Source of the DNA: Berkiella sp964496435
GTDB lineage: Bacteria > Pseudomonadota > Gammaproteobacteria > Berkiellales > Berkiellaceae
Assembly: GCA_964496435.1 (NCBI GenBank)
Contig: CAZBZP010000008.1
Location: 49,783-113,782 of the forward strand
Direction of reading: 5' to 3'
DNA: 64,000 bases
Part shown: positions 34,479 through 43,783 of the stretch, one piece after another
How positions within the stretch are numbered: position 1 is the stretch's first letter
Layout of the letters: each line of letters begins with the position of its first letter
Position numbers and translations under genes: made by a program
The notes under the pieces: model-generated
What the model was told of the DNA's origin: nothing
Seen by the model: the letters and a program-made list of their open reading frames with translations, nothing else
The model's database searches: none

Positions 34479-37400
34479 TTACGCCTCATGTTCCAGTTCA
34501 ATATTGATACCCAGTGAGCGAATTTCTTTCACTAATACGTTGAAAGACTCTGGCATGCCTGGTTCCATACGATGATCGCCATCGACGATATTCTTATACA
34601 TCTTGGTACGACCACCCACGTCATCTGACTTGACGGTAAGCATTTCTTGCAAGGTGTAAGCAGCACCATAAGCTTCCAGTGCCCATACTTCCATTTCCCC
34701 GAAGCGCTGACCACCAAATTGGGCCTTACCACCGAGAGGTTGTTGGGTTACCAAGCTATAGGAGCCTGTGGAACGTGCGTGCATCTTATCGTCAACAAGA
34801 TGGTTTAATTTCAGCATGTACATGTAGCCGACGGTGACTGGGCGTTCAAATTGTTCGCCGGTACGACCATCATACAACATGGTTTGTCCGCTCTCTGGCA
34901 AATCTGCAGCCTTGAGTAGTGCTTTAATTTCTTTCTCAGAAGCACCATCAAATACTGGCGTTGCCATTGGGATGCCGTCTCTTAAGTTATTACTTAACTC
35001 TTGGAGCTCTTCATCGTTAACATGTTTGAAATCAATCTTGTTGTGGCCACCTGTATTGTAGATGGTTTCCAAGAATTTACGGATTTCTTCAGTTTTACGC
35101 TGCTCATCGATCATTTTACCGATCTTCAAGCCAAGACCTTTGGCAGCCCATCCTAAATGGGTTTCCAAAACCTGACCGACGTTCATACGAGAAGGTACGC
35201 CAAGCGGATTTAAAACGATATCAACTGGTGTGCCATCTTCAAGATAAGGCATATCTTCCACAGGAACGATGGTGGAAATTACACCTTTGTTACCGTGACG
35301 ACCCGCCATTTTATCACCAGGCTGAACACGTCGTTTTACCGCTAAGTACACTTTAGCTATCTTTAACACGCCAGGTGCTAAATCATCACCTTGTTGTAAT
35401 TTAAGGCGTTTTTCATCACGACGTTTTTCATAATCTTCACGTAGTTGTGTGATTTGATCTTTAGCCGCTTCAAGTTTTTGAGTCGCTTTATCATCTTTAA
35501 CACGAATCTCAAACCAGCTTTCTTTAGGTAACTTTTCAAGATAACTTGCGCTAATCTTATCGCCAGATTTCAATCCAGCAGGGCCACCCTCTGCGGTTTT
35601 ACCAACCAACATTTTTTCAACACGTTGGTAAATATCACCTTCTCTGATTCTAAATTCATCTTCCAAGTCTTTCTTAATGCGTTCAAATTCCATCTTTTCA
35701 ATTTGTAACGCTCTGGCATCTTTCTCAACGCCATCTCTTGTGAAGACTTGTACATCGATGACTGTACCATTCATACCTGTTGGTACTCTAAGCGATGTGT
35801 CTTTAACATCGGATGCTTTTTCACCAAAAATTGCTCTGAGCAATTTTTCTTCAGGCGTAAGTTGGGTTTCACCTTTTGGTGTTACTTTACCAACCAGAAT
35901 ATCGCCTGATTCTACTTCAGCACCAATATAGACAATACCTGACTCATCCAGCTTGGAGAGTGCACTTTCACCTACGTTAGGTATATCTGAAGTGATTTCT
36001 TCAGGTCCTAATTTGGTATCACGCGCCACACAGGTGAGCTCTTCAATATGAATAGTTGTAAATCTATCTTCTTGAACCACGCGTTCAGATATTAAGATAG
36101 AGTCCTCAAAGTTATATCCATTCCAAGGCATGAACGCGACCAATAGGTTTTGGCCAAGCGCTAATTCACCCATATCCGTAGAAGGACCGTCAGCTAAAAC
36201 GTCGCCTGCGGTAATGGAGTCGCCTTGTTCTACTAAAGGACGCTGATTAATACAGGTGTTTTGGTTTGAACGGGTATATTTGGTGAGATTATAAATATCA
36301 ACACCGGCTTCATCGTCAGCTGTTTCTTCATCATGCACACGCACAACGATACGACCAGCATCTACCGACTCAATAAAACCACCACGTTTAGCAACCACTG
36401 TCACACCAGAATCGGCAGCAACAGTTCTTTCCATCCCTGTACCAACCAATGGCTTTTCTGCCTTCAAGGTAGGAACTGCTTGGCGTTGCATGTTTGAACC
36501 CATGAGTGCGCGGTTCGCATCGTCATGTTCAAGGAATGGAATCAAAGAAGCCGCAACGGACACGATCTGCTTTGGCGAGACGTCCATATACTGCACTTTT
36601 TCTTTGGTTGTGAAGGTAAATTCATTTTTATGACGGCAAGGTACCAATTCATCAACGATTTCTAAGTCCTCGTTTAATGAAGCGTTGGCCTGCGCGATAA
36701 CATAATCGCCTTCTTCAATCGCTGATAAAAACTCAATTTCTTCAGTAACTTTACTATCAACCACTTTGCGATAAGGACTTTCTAAAAAGCCATAAGCATT
36801 GGTTCTAGCATACACAGAAAGTGAGTTGATAAGACCAATGTTTGGACCTTCAGGTGTCTCAATAGGACACACACGTCCATAATGGGTTGGGTGTACGTCG
36901 CGGACTTCAAAGCCTGCGCGTTCACGGGTTAAACCACCGGGCCCTAATGCGGATACACGGCGTTTATGTGTTACTTCGGATAAAGGATTATTTTGGTCCA
37001 TAAATTGTGATAACTGTGAGGAACCAAAAAACTCTTTAATTGCAGCAGAAACGGGTTTTGCATTGATTAAATCTTGTGGCATTAAACCATCAGATTCTGC
37101 AACGCTTAAACGCTCTTTAACAGCACGTTCAACACGCACCAAACCAACACGGAATTGGTTTTCTGCCATTTCACCGACGCTTCTAACACGACGATTACCT
37201 AAATGGTCAATATCGTCTACTTCACCGCGACCATCGCGAATATCGATTAAGGTCTTTAATACAGCAATGATATCTTCTTTCGATAAAATGCCGGGACCAA
37301 TAATATCTTTGCGACCAACACGACGGTTAAACTTCATTCGACCAACAGAGGAAAGATCATATCTTTCTTCAACGAAGAACAAGTTTTCGAAAAGGGCTTC

Positions 37401-38567
37401 TGCCGCTTCCTTGGTAGGTGGCTCCCCTGGACGCATCATGCGGTAAATTTCAACTAAAGCCTCTAATTGGGATTTAGTAGGATCAACGCGAAGAGTATCT
37501 GAAATGTAAGGACCATGATCTAAATCATTGGTATAAAGCGCCGCAAATTCAGCTATGTTCGCTTTTAAGAAAGATTCAATGAGTTCGGGTGTAATTTCGC
37601 TATTAGCTTCAGCGATAACTTCACCAGTTTCTTGATCAATAATATCTTTAGCTAATGCTTTGCCATATAAATATTCACGTGGCGTACGTAATGTTTTGAC
37701 GCCCAACTCTTCCATTTGTCGAATATGACGCGCGGTAATACGACGACCTTCTTCAACAATGATATGCCCTTTACCGTCTGTAATATCAAACATGGCGGTT
37801 TCACCACGTAGACGGGTTGGGATCAATTCAAGAATAAATTCACCCTTTTCGATTTTGTATTTATTTACATCAAAAAAGGTATCTAAAATTTGTTCTGCAC
37901 TAAAGCCAAGCGCACGCAAAATAATGGTGGCTGGAATTTTACGTCTTCTGTCAATTCGTGCGTAAATGCAGTCTTTTGGATCAAATTCAAAATCTAACCA
38001 TGAACCACGGTAAGGAATAACACGAGCAGAATACAGGAGTTTACCAGAGGAGTGTGTTTTACCTTTATCATGATCAAAGAACACACCAGGTGAACGATGT
38101 AATTGTGAAACGATTACACGCTCTGTGCCATTAATGACAAATGTCCCATTGGGTGTCATTAAGGGAATTTCGCCCATGTAAACTTCTTGTTCCCGAATAT
38201 CTTTTACCTTTTTGGTATCGCCAGATGCTTCCTTATCGAATAAGACAAGGCGCACGAGAACACGTAATGGTGCAGCGTAGGTTAAACCGCGTTGTTGACA
38301 TTCCTTCACATCAAAGGAAGGTTCACCAAGACGATAGCCGACAAATTCTAACTGGGCATTCCCAGAAAAGCTGTTAATCGGAAACACAGACTTAAAGGCC
38401 GCTTGCAAACCAATATCTTTTCTTGCTTGTGCACTGACATCTTCCTGCAAAAAGTTAAATTTGTAGGAAGTGAGCTGGATATCAAGAAGCGGAGGAACCT
38501 CTAAAGTATCTAGGCGTTTGCCGAAGTCTGCTCTGGGTCGCTTTTTCTCGGTATAGGATAATTCCAT
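34479..38567 (-). CDS. rpoB: RNA polymerase beta subunit
   Basis: 1362 residues. The rifampicin-binding cluster reads GSSQLSQFMDQNNPLSEVTH followed by KRRVSALGPGGL, matching sensitive alleles at the usual resistance positions. C-terminal GGKAQFGGQRFGEMEVWALE is conserved. It follows rplL after a 97-base gap holding a hairpin (38592-38633). Confidence 0.99.
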   Translation of the reverse strand: MELSYTEKKRPRADFGKRLDTLEVPPLLDIQLTSYKFNFLQEDVSAQARKDIGLQAAFKSVFPINSFSGNAQLEFVGYRLGEPSFDVKECQQRGLTYAAPLRVLVRLVLFDKEASGDTKKVKDIREQEVYMGEIPLMTPNGTFVINGTERVIVSQLHRSPGVFFDHDKGKTHSSGKLLYSARVIPYRGSWLDFEFDPKDCIYARIDRRRKIPATIILRALGFSAEQILDTFFDVNKYKIEKGEFILELIPTRLRGETAMFDITDGKGHIIVEEGRRITARHIRQMEELGVKTLRTPREYLYGKALAKDIIDQETGEVIAEANSEITPELIESFLKANIAEFAALYTNDLDHGPYISDTLRVDPTKSQLEALVEIYRMMRPGEPPTKEAAEALFENLFFVEERYDLSSVGRMKFNRRVGRKDIIGPGILSKEDIIAVLKTLIDIRDGRGEVDDIDHLGNRRVRSVGEMAENQFRVGLVRVERAVKERLSVAESDGLMPQDLINAKPVSAAIKEFFGSSQLSQFMDQNNPLSEVTHKRRVSALGPGGLTRERAGFEVRDVHPTHYGRVCPIETPEGPNIGLINSLSVYARTNAYGFLESPYRKVVDSKVTEEIEFLSAIEEGDYVIAQANASLNEDLEIVDELVPCRHKNEFTFTTKEKVQYMDVSPKQIVSVAASLIPFLEHDDANRALMGSNMQRQAVPTLKAEKPLVGTGMERTVAADSGVTVVAKRGGFIESVDAGRIVVRVHDEETADDEAGVDIYNLTKYTRSNQNTCINQRPLVEQGDSITAGDVLADGPSTDMGELALGQNLLVAFMPWNGYNFEDSILISERVVQEDRFTTIHIEELTCVARDTKLGPEEITSDIPNVGESALSKLDESGIVYIGAEVESGDILVGKVTPKGETQLTPEEKLLRAIFGEKASDVKDTSLRVPTGMNGTVIDVQVFTRDGVEKDARALQIEKMEFERIKKDLEDEFRIREGDIYQRVEKMLVGKTAEGGPAGLKSGDKISASYLEKLPKESWFEIRVKDDKATQKLEAAKDQITQLREDYEKRRDEKRLKLQQGDDLAPGVLKIAKVYLAVKRRVQPGDKMAGRHGNKGVISTIVPVEDMPYLEDGTPVDIVLNPLGVPSRMNVGQVLETHLGWAAKGLGLKIGKMIDEQRKTEEIRKFLETIYNTGGHNKIDFKHVNDEELQELSNNLRDGIPMATPVFDGASEKEIKALLKAADLPESGQTMLYDGRTGEQFERPVTVGYMYMLKLNHLVDDKMHARSTGSYSLVTQQPLGGKAQFGGQRFGEMEVWALEAYGAAYTLQEMLTVKSDDVGGRTKMYKNIVDGDHRMEPGMPESFNVLVKEIRSLGINIELEHEA

Positions 38568-38591
38568 CGGGATCCCTCAACGTGAGTTATG

Positions 38592-38633
38592 AAACGACAA
38601 AAGGCTAGCGACATTTTTACTTGTCGCCAGCCT
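38592..38633 (-). terminator. rplL-rpoB attenuator hairpin
   Basis: On the minus strand AGGCTGGCGACA pairs with TGTCGCTAGCCT (12 pairs, one G-T) around an 8-base loop, followed by TTTTGTCGTTT. The position between rplL and rpoB matches the partial terminator that in E. coli lowers rpoBC expression relative to ribosomal proteins. The U-rich tail is imperfect, consistent with partial readthrough. Confidence 0.8.
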
Positions 38634-38664
38634 ATCTGTAATTAAAATAATTGATTGCGGGTTG

Positions 38665-39039
38665 TTATTTAATTTCAACCTGCGCACCAACTTCTTCAAG
38701 TTCTTTCTTGAATTTATCAGCATCAGCTTTAGAAACAGCTTCTTTAACAGGCGCTGGAGCACCTTCAACTAAAGCTTTAGCTTCTTTCAAGCCCAAGTTG
38801 GTGATAGTACGTACAACTTTAATTACGTCTACTTTCTTATCACCAAATGCTTTCAAAATAACGTCAAATTCGGTCTTTTCAGCGGCAGCTGCACCAGCAG
38901 CAGCAGGAGCTGCAGCAACAGCAACAGCAGCTTGTGCGCTAACGCCTAACTCGTCTTCCATCTTCTTAACGAGTTCAACCACTTCCATAATGGATAATTC
39001 AACGATTGAATCGAATAATTTTTGAATTTTCTCAGACAT
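38665..39039 (-). CDS. rplL: 50S ribosomal protein L7/L12
   Basis: 124 residues. N-terminal dimerisation domain, an Ala-rich hinge (about 38-54) and the C-terminal domain (EKTEFDVILKAFGDKKVDVI, KVVRTITNLGLKEAKALVE) that recruits translation factors. It is present in several copies on the stalk through L10. Confidence 0.98.
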   Translation of the reverse strand: MSEKIQKLFDSIVELSIMEVVELVKKMEDELGVSAQAAVAVAAAPAAAGAAAAEKTEFDVILKAFGDKKVDVIKVVRTITNLGLKEAKALVEGAPAPVKEAVSKADADKFKKELEEVGAQVEIK

Positions 39040-39072
39040 TTAAATCACCTCTTGGTAAATATTAAAAAGCTT

Positions 39073-39600
39073 TTAAGCTTCTTCTTTCTTCTTACGATAA
39101 TCTTCTAAAGCTCGGACCAAGCTACTATGTGGTTCAGCAATGGTGCGAACCAACTTGGTAGCAGGAGCCATTAACACGCCAGCCAACATAGAAAGCGCTT
39201 CTTTACGTGAAGGTAATGAAGCAACTGAATCTAAATGTTTGGCATCATAAAATTGGCCAGCAACTGACATCGCTTTGACTTCAAAAGCTTGATTTTCTTT
39301 TGCAAAGTCTTTAAATAAGCGTGCAACAGCACCTGGTTCACTTTCGGACATGCCATAGATGAGCGGCCCAACAAGGACTTCATCCATACACTCTAATTCG
39401 GTACCTTTAAATGCTTTGCGTGCTAAGGTATTTCTTATTACGCGCAAATAAATACCGCTTTCTCTTGCTTGCTTACGCAATGCAGTCATTGCAGGTACAT
39501 CGAGGCTTCGATAATCTGCAACAACAAGAGAGAGTGCTTTACTAGCTACTTCCGAGACTTCGGCGACGATCGCTTTTTTATCTTCTAGATTGAGCGCCAT
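39073..39600 (-). CDS. rplJ: 50S ribosomal protein L10
   Basis: 175 residues from the ATG at 39600 (MALNLEDKKAIVAEVSEVAS), which has AAGGAGAGG at the right spacing; the frame is open further to 39648 but that part is leader. L10 holds the L7/L12 stalk and, with L12, represses its own operon by binding the leader mRNA in E. coli. Confidence 0.97.
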   Translation of the reverse strand: MALNLEDKKAIVAEVSEVASKALSLVVADYRSLDVPAMTALRKQARESGIYLRVIRNTLARKAFKGTELECMDEVLVGPLIYGMSESEPGAVARLFKDFAKENQAFEVKAMSVAGQFYDAKHLDSVASLPSRKEALSMLAGVLMAPATKLVRTIAEPHSSLVRALEDYRKKKEEA

Positions 39601-39865
39601 GAGCCTCTCCTTTAGGGTTACTACGCGGTTACTTTTTACAGTTTCCACCTACGTGGGACTTATTAAGCGTCCGTCTTCGTTAATCTATCTCGCATACGCT
39701 CGTTAGTTTAACTTCGCTGGATACACCCACGGTCTTTGACATCCACTGCAACCGTCTTCACACCTTCATACCAAAAGATGATATCTGATGAGAAACTGCT
39801 ACAGTCTGATTACCCGACTTCGCCTAAAAGGCTACGCCGGGTTAAACATCTAAGGTTTTTAACCC
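39601..39865 (-). promoter_or_regulatory. rplJL leader region, probable L10 control element
   Basis: A 265-base non-coding stretch between rplA and rplJ. On the minus strand it holds a hairpin beginning at the rplA stop, a second palindrome CCCGGCGTAGCC...CGGG, a small ACGGT/ACCGT stem, and a longer-range pairing of CGTGGG with CCCACG, before the rplJ ribosome-binding site. The position and structured nature fit the L10-binding leader; I could not fold it computationally, so the assignment is tentative. No convincing promoter was found. Confidence 0.5.
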
Positions 39866-39877
39866 TTAGATGTTTAA
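39842..39877 (-). terminator. Hairpin containing the rplA stop codon
   Basis: A perfect 14-bp stem TTAAACATCTAAGG/CCTTAGATGTTTAA with an 8-base loop. The rplA stop codon TAA (39868-39866) lies in the 5' arm. There is no T run after it, so it looks like an attenuator or processing site rather than a full terminator. Confidence 0.7.
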
Positions 39878-40570
39878 ACTACCTTGATCAATCACGAGGC
39901 CTGGGCCCATCGTGGTTGAAAGCGTAATTTTTCTTAAGTAAATACCTTTTGAAGTACTTGGTTTTGCACGACGTAAATCGGCGAGTAGTTTTTCCAAGTT
40001 TTCTTTCAGGGATTTGCCATCAAAATTCACTTTACCAATTGTGCAGTGAATAATGCCGCCTTTATCAGTACGGAAAGAAACCTGACCTGATTTCGCATTT
40101 TTAACTGCTTTTGCTACATCAGGGGTTACGGTACCAACTTTAGGATTTGGCATTAAGCCACGTGGTCCTAAGATACGACCTAATTGACCTACCAAGCGCA
40201 TTGCATCTGGTGTTGCAATCAAAACGTCGAAATCTAACTTGCCGTTTTCTGCTTTATGCTTGATTTCTTCAGCCAAATCATCAAAACCAACATATTCAGC
40301 ACCAGCATCTTTTGCTGCTTGCGCATTTGCGCCTTGTGCAAATACCGCTACTCTCATTGAGCGACCGGTACCATGTGGCAACAAGGTAGCGCCACGAACA
40401 ACTTGGTCAGATTTTTTAGCATCAACACCAAGAATGATTGCGGCATCAACACTTTCAACAAATTTAACTTTGGAATTGTCTTTTAATAATTTGCACGCTT
40501 CGTCAATGTGGTATTGCTTTAAAGGTGTAACTTTTTCATTAATCGCTTTCATGCGTTTTGATATTGCCAT
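39866..40570 (-). CDS. rplA: 50S ribosomal protein L1
   Basis: 234 residues. Typical stretches are RGATLLPHGTGRSMRVAVFA, GRILGPRGLMPNPKVGTVTP and TKGIYLRKITLSTTMGPGLV. L1 forms the mobile stalk near the E site and in E. coli represses the rplKA message. It starts 5 bases after rplK. Confidence 0.98.
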   Translation of the reverse strand: MAISKRMKAINEKVTPLKQYHIDEACKLLKDNSKVKFVESVDAAIILGVDAKKSDQVVRGATLLPHGTGRSMRVAVFAQGANAQAAKDAGAEYVGFDDLAEEIKHKAENGKLDFDVLIATPDAMRLVGQLGRILGPRGLMPNPKVGTVTPDVAKAVKNAKSGQVSFRTDKGGIIHCTIGKVNFDGKSLKENLEKLLADLRRAKPSTSKGIYLRKITLSTTMGPGLVIDQGSLNI

Positions 40571-40575
40571 TGTAA

Positions 40576-41007
40576 TTACCCCTGTACCTCAATACCCATA
40601 CTACGCGCAGATCCTGCGATCGTGCGAATTGCTGCTTCCATATCTGCTGCAGTGAGATCGGGCATTTTGGCTTTAGCAATTTCCATAGCTTGCGCACGTG
40701 TGATCTTGCCTACTTTATCTGTATTAGGCTTACCACTACCACTTTGAACGCCTGCGGCTTTCTTCAATAAATAAGAAGCAGGAGGTGTTTTGATAATGAA
40801 GGTAAAGCTACGATCACTGTAAACGGTGATGATAACGGGTAAAGGCATACCCTTTTCATGTGTTCCTGTTGTTTGCGCATTAAATGCTTTACAGAATTCC
40901 ATGATATTCACACCATGTTGACCTAATGCAGGACCAACTGGTGGACTTGGATTTGCTTCTCCAGCTTTTACCTGGAGCTTAATATAAGCTGTTATTCGTT
41001 TTGCCAT
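40576..41007 (-). CDS. rplK: 50S ribosomal protein L11
   Basis: 143 residues. The N-terminus KLQVKAGEANPSPPVGPALG and the C-terminal RNA-binding domain (about 75-143, ending IAGSARSMGIEVQG) are standard. L11 forms the GTPase-associated centre and is needed for RelA activation. GAGGAT lies before the start. Confidence 0.98.
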   Translation of the reverse strand: MAKRITAYIKLQVKAGEANPSPPVGPALGQHGVNIMEFCKAFNAQTTGTHEKGMPLPVIITVYSDRSFTFIIKTPPASYLLKKAAGVQSGSGKPNTDKVGKITRAQAMEIAKAKMPDLTAADMEAAIRTIAGSARSMGIEVQG

Positions 41008-41065
41008 TTCTTATATCCTCATTGGGTGCAAACGCTAATTTAGAATTAGCTCCCCTGGTTTTAAT

Positions 41066-41133
41066 GCGGGCGGACATGAAGTCCACCCCTACAAAATACC
41101 TAATCTGCGTAGGGGCGGACTTCATGTCCGCCC
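41066..41133. repeat. Intergenic palindromic repeat, copy 2
   Basis: Arms GCGGGCGGACATGAAGTCCA then CCCCTACA (41066-41093) and GTAGGGGCGGACTTCATGTC then CGCCC (41109-41133), a near-perfect inverted pair. These are the same arms as at 7659-7734 but in the opposite order (head-to-head versus tail-to-tail). It lies in the 132-base nusG-rplK gap, ending 6 bases from the nusG stop codon. Confidence 0.82.
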
Positions 41134-41139
41134 TTCTGA

Positions 41140-41688
41140 CTAGGTCTTTTCTACTTGGCCAAATTCCAACTCAACTGGTGTGGAACGACCAAAAATTAGT
41201 ACCGCTACGCGTAAGCGACTCTTTTCGTAATTCACTTCTTCTACGACGCCATTGAAATCTGCGAAAGGACCGCTGGTAACGCGAACCACTTCGCCAGGCT
41301 CGAACAAAGTTTTTGGTTTTGGCTTTTCTGCGCCTTCTTTGACTCTGTCGATAATAGCTTGCGCTTCTCTATCTGAAATGGGTGCAGGTCTATCACTGGT
41401 ACCACCAATAAAGCCCAGCACTCTGGGTGTGCGGCGAACTAAATGCCAAGTTGAATCATCTAGTTCCATTTGAACTAATACATAGCCAGGAAAGAATTTG
41501 CGTTCGCTTTTACGTTTTTGACCACTACGAATTTCAACAACTTCTTCCGTAGGTACGAGAATTTCACCAAACTTGCTTTCAAGTTGGTGTAATCTGATAT
41601 TTTCTCTTAAATTTTTTACGACTTGGTTTTCATAACCCACTAAGGCTTGCACAACATACCAGCGTAATGTGCCCTGTTCGGTGACCAT
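41140..41688 (-). CDS. nusG: Transcription termination/antitermination factor NusG
   Basis: 182 residues. The NGN domain (RWYVVQALVGYENQVVKNLR; FFPGYVLVQMELDDSTWHLV) and the C-terminal KOW domain (GEVVRVTSGPFADFNGVVEE) are complete. NusG couples RNA polymerase to ribosomes or Rho. It starts 3 bases after secE. Confidence 0.98.
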   Translation of the reverse strand: MVTEQGTLRWYVVQALVGYENQVVKNLRENIRLHQLESKFGEILVPTEEVVEIRSGQKRKSERKFFPGYVLVQMELDDSTWHLVRRTPRVLGFIGGTSDRPAPISDREAQAIIDRVKEGAEKPKPKTLFEPGEVVRVTSGPFADFNGVVEEVNYEKSRLRVAVLIFGRSTPVELEFGQVEKT

Positions 41689-41691
41689 AAT

Positions 41692-42075
41692 TTAGTATGC
41701 TCCGTAACCGCTTGTAAGCCAGCCCACAATCTTTAATAGTAAGATATCTACACCCCACAAAATGAGTGCCACGATACATACAACACCAAGAACCATAACG
41801 GTTGTTTGAACAGTTTCTTGTCGGCTTGGCCAAACAACTTTACGTAATTCGTTTCTCGACTCCAATGCAAATTGCCAAAAACGTTTACCGTTCTTGGTTT
41901 GCAGAGCGACGAAAATAGCTAGCACACCAAGCGCAACCAGCGCTGATGCACGAATGATCAAGGATTGATCTGAAAAATGATAATTTCCAAATAACCCAAG
42001 TCCAATTAATAAAAATGCTACTGCCCATTTAAGGGAGTTCATAATACCACCTAGCGAAGCTGTTTGTTGGTTCAT
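41692..42075 (-). CDS. secE: Preprotein translocase subunit SecE
   Basis: 127 residues from the ATG at 42075; the frame stays open to 42156 but that part lies inside tRNA-Trp. Three hydrophobic segments (about 15-34, 41-59 and 93-118) follow the gammaproteobacterial three-span form, and SRNELRKVVWPSRQETVQTT at about 73-92 is the conserved SecE amphipathic region. SecE clamps SecY. Confidence 0.96.
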   Translation of the reverse strand: MNQQTASLGGIMNSLKWAVAFLLIGLGLFGNYHFSDQSLIIRASALVALGVLAIFVALQTKNGKRFWQFALESRNELRKVVWPSRQETVQTTVMVLGVVCIVALILWGVDILLLKIVGWLTSGYGAY

Positions 42076-42095
42076 TAATGGTACTTTACCCTTAC

Positions 42096-42171
42096 TGGCA
42101 GGCCAGGAGGGGATCGAACCCCCAACCTGCGGTTTTGGAGACCGCCGCTCTGCCAATTGAGCTACTGGCCT
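42096..42171 (-). tRNA. tRNA-Trp (CCA anticodon)
   Basis: A 76-base cloverleaf: acceptor AGGCCAG/CTGGCCT, D arm with AGCTCAATTGGCAGAGC, anticodon loop CTCCAAA, T arm GGGGGTTCGATCCCC, and an encoded CCA end. It lies between tuf and secE as in E. coli. Confidence 0.98.
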
Positions 42172-42175
42172 TTAA

Positions 42176-42209
42176 CAAAAAAAAATTCCCTCATTTTACT
42201 GAGGGAATT
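42176..42209 (-). terminator. Intrinsic terminator between tuf and tRNA-Trp
   Basis: On the minus strand the 10-bp stem AATTCCCTCA/TGAGGGAATT is followed by a T8 run. It lies 14 bases after the tuf stop codon and its T run ends 5 bases before the first base of tRNA-Trp. Confidence 0.9.
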
Positions 42210-42222
42210 ATCTCATCATGCG

Positions 42223-43407
42223 TTATTCAATGATCTTAGCTACAACGCCCGCGCCCACTGTTCTACCGCCTTCACGAATAGCGAATTTAACGCCATCTTC
42301 CATCGCGATGGGTGAGATCAATGTAACGGTGATCTTGGTATTGTCGCCAGGCATAATCATTTCTACGCCAGCACCTAAATCGATTGAACCGGTTACGTCA
42401 GTTGTTCTGAAGTAGAACTGTGGTTTGTAACCCGCAATAAATGGGGTATGACGACCACCTTCTTCTTTTGACAATACGTAAATTTCAGCTTCGAATTTCG
42501 TATGTGGGGTAATTGTGCCTGGTTTAGCTAATACTTGACCGCGTTCAACGTCTTCACGTTTCAAACCACGTACCAAGATACCAACGTTATCGCCAGCTTC
42601 ACCACGTTTCAGTAACTTACGGAACATTTCAACGCCGGTTACTGTTGTCTTTTGGGTAGGTCTTAAACCAACCACTTCAACTTCTTGACCAACTTCAATT
42701 ACGCCGCGCTCAATTCTGCCGGTTACTACAGTACCACGACCAGAAATGGAGAATACGTCTTCAATTGGCATTAAGAAGGTTTTTTCAATATCACGTATTG
42801 GTAATGGGAAATAATCATCCATTGCTTCAACGAGTTTGAGAATCGCTGGTTCGCCAATTTCGCTTTGGTCGCCTTCAAGTGCTTTCAAAGCTGAACCTTT
42901 AACGACAGGGATATCATCGCCTGGGAAGTTGTAGCTTGATAATAAATCACGCACTTCCATTTCTACGAGTTCGAGTAATTCAGCATCATCAACCATGTCT
43001 GCTTTGTTCAAGAAAACGATGATGTTAGGAACGCCTACCTGACCTGCCAAGAGGATATGCTCACGTGTTTGTGGCATTGGGCCGTCAGCAGCTGACACTA
43101 CTAATATAGCGCCGTCCATCTGAGCAGCACCGGTGATCATGTTTTTGACGTAGTCGGCGTGGCCTGGGCAGTCTACGTGCGCATAATGGCGCTTGTCAGA
43201 CTCATACTCTACGTGTGAGGTTGAGATGGTAATACCACGCTCACGTTCTTCAGGGGCTTTATCGATGTTTGCATAATCGACAAATTCTGCTTGACCTTTA
43301 GCAGCAAGCACCTTGGTAATAGCTGCAGTCAAAGAAGTTTTTCCATGGTCGACGTGACCGATGGTTCCGACATTGACGTGCGGCTTAGTTCGTTGAAATT
43401 CAGCCAT
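42223..43407 (-). CDS. tuf: Elongation factor Tu
   Basis: 394 residues, normal length. GTP-binding motifs GHVDHGKT, DCPGHADY and NKAD are intact, as are the switch region ERERGITISTSHVEYE and the C-terminal barrels. EF-Tu delivers aminoacyl-tRNA to the ribosome. This is the tufB position behind the four-tRNA cluster; no tufA lies after fusA, so this may be the only copy. Confidence 0.99.
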   Translation of the reverse strand: MAEFQRTKPHVNVGTIGHVDHGKTSLTAAITKVLAAKGQAEFVDYANIDKAPEERERGITISTSHVEYESDKRHYAHVDCPGHADYVKNMITGAAQMDGAILVVSAADGPMPQTREHILLAGQVGVPNIIVFLNKADMVDDAELLELVEMEVRDLLSSYNFPGDDIPVVKGSALKALEGDQSEIGEPAILKLVEAMDDYFPLPIRDIEKTFLMPIEDVFSISGRGTVVTGRIERGVIEVGQEVEVVGLRPTQKTTVTGVEMFRKLLKRGEAGDNVGILVRGLKREDVERGQVLAKPGTITPHTKFEAEIYVLSKEEGGRHTPFIAGYKPQFYFRTTDVTGSIDLGAGVEMIMPGDNTKITVTLISPIAMEDGVKFAIREGGRTVGAGVVAKIIE

Positions 43408-43485
43408 TTGATTTTGCCCCCTGATAGTACGCTACAATTCTTGTTGCCTGCGAAAATAAATCCAATAATTTCAATATAAATGCTA

Positions 43486-43560
<75 letters not shown>

Positions 43561-43581
43561 TTAGCGGCCAACTGCAATCCT

Positions 43582-43655
<74 letters not shown>

Positions 43656-43681
43656 GCTTTTGCAGGACTTCAGCCATTGGC

Positions 43682-43767
<86 letters not shown>

Positions 43768-43783
43768 AAAATACGAAGGACGT

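Noticed and set aside
38651..39025. Plus-strand frame opposite rplL, full length
   Set aside because: Shadow of an Ala-rich gene; the minus-strand product is unmistakably L7/L12.
39601..39648. Longer L10 start at 39648
   Set aside because: It would include the leader and the AAGGAGAGG ribosome-binding site that serves the ATG at 39600.
42076..42156. Longer SecE start at 42156
   Set aside because: The extra 27 codons lie inside tRNA-Trp; the ATG at 42075 gives normal SecE length.
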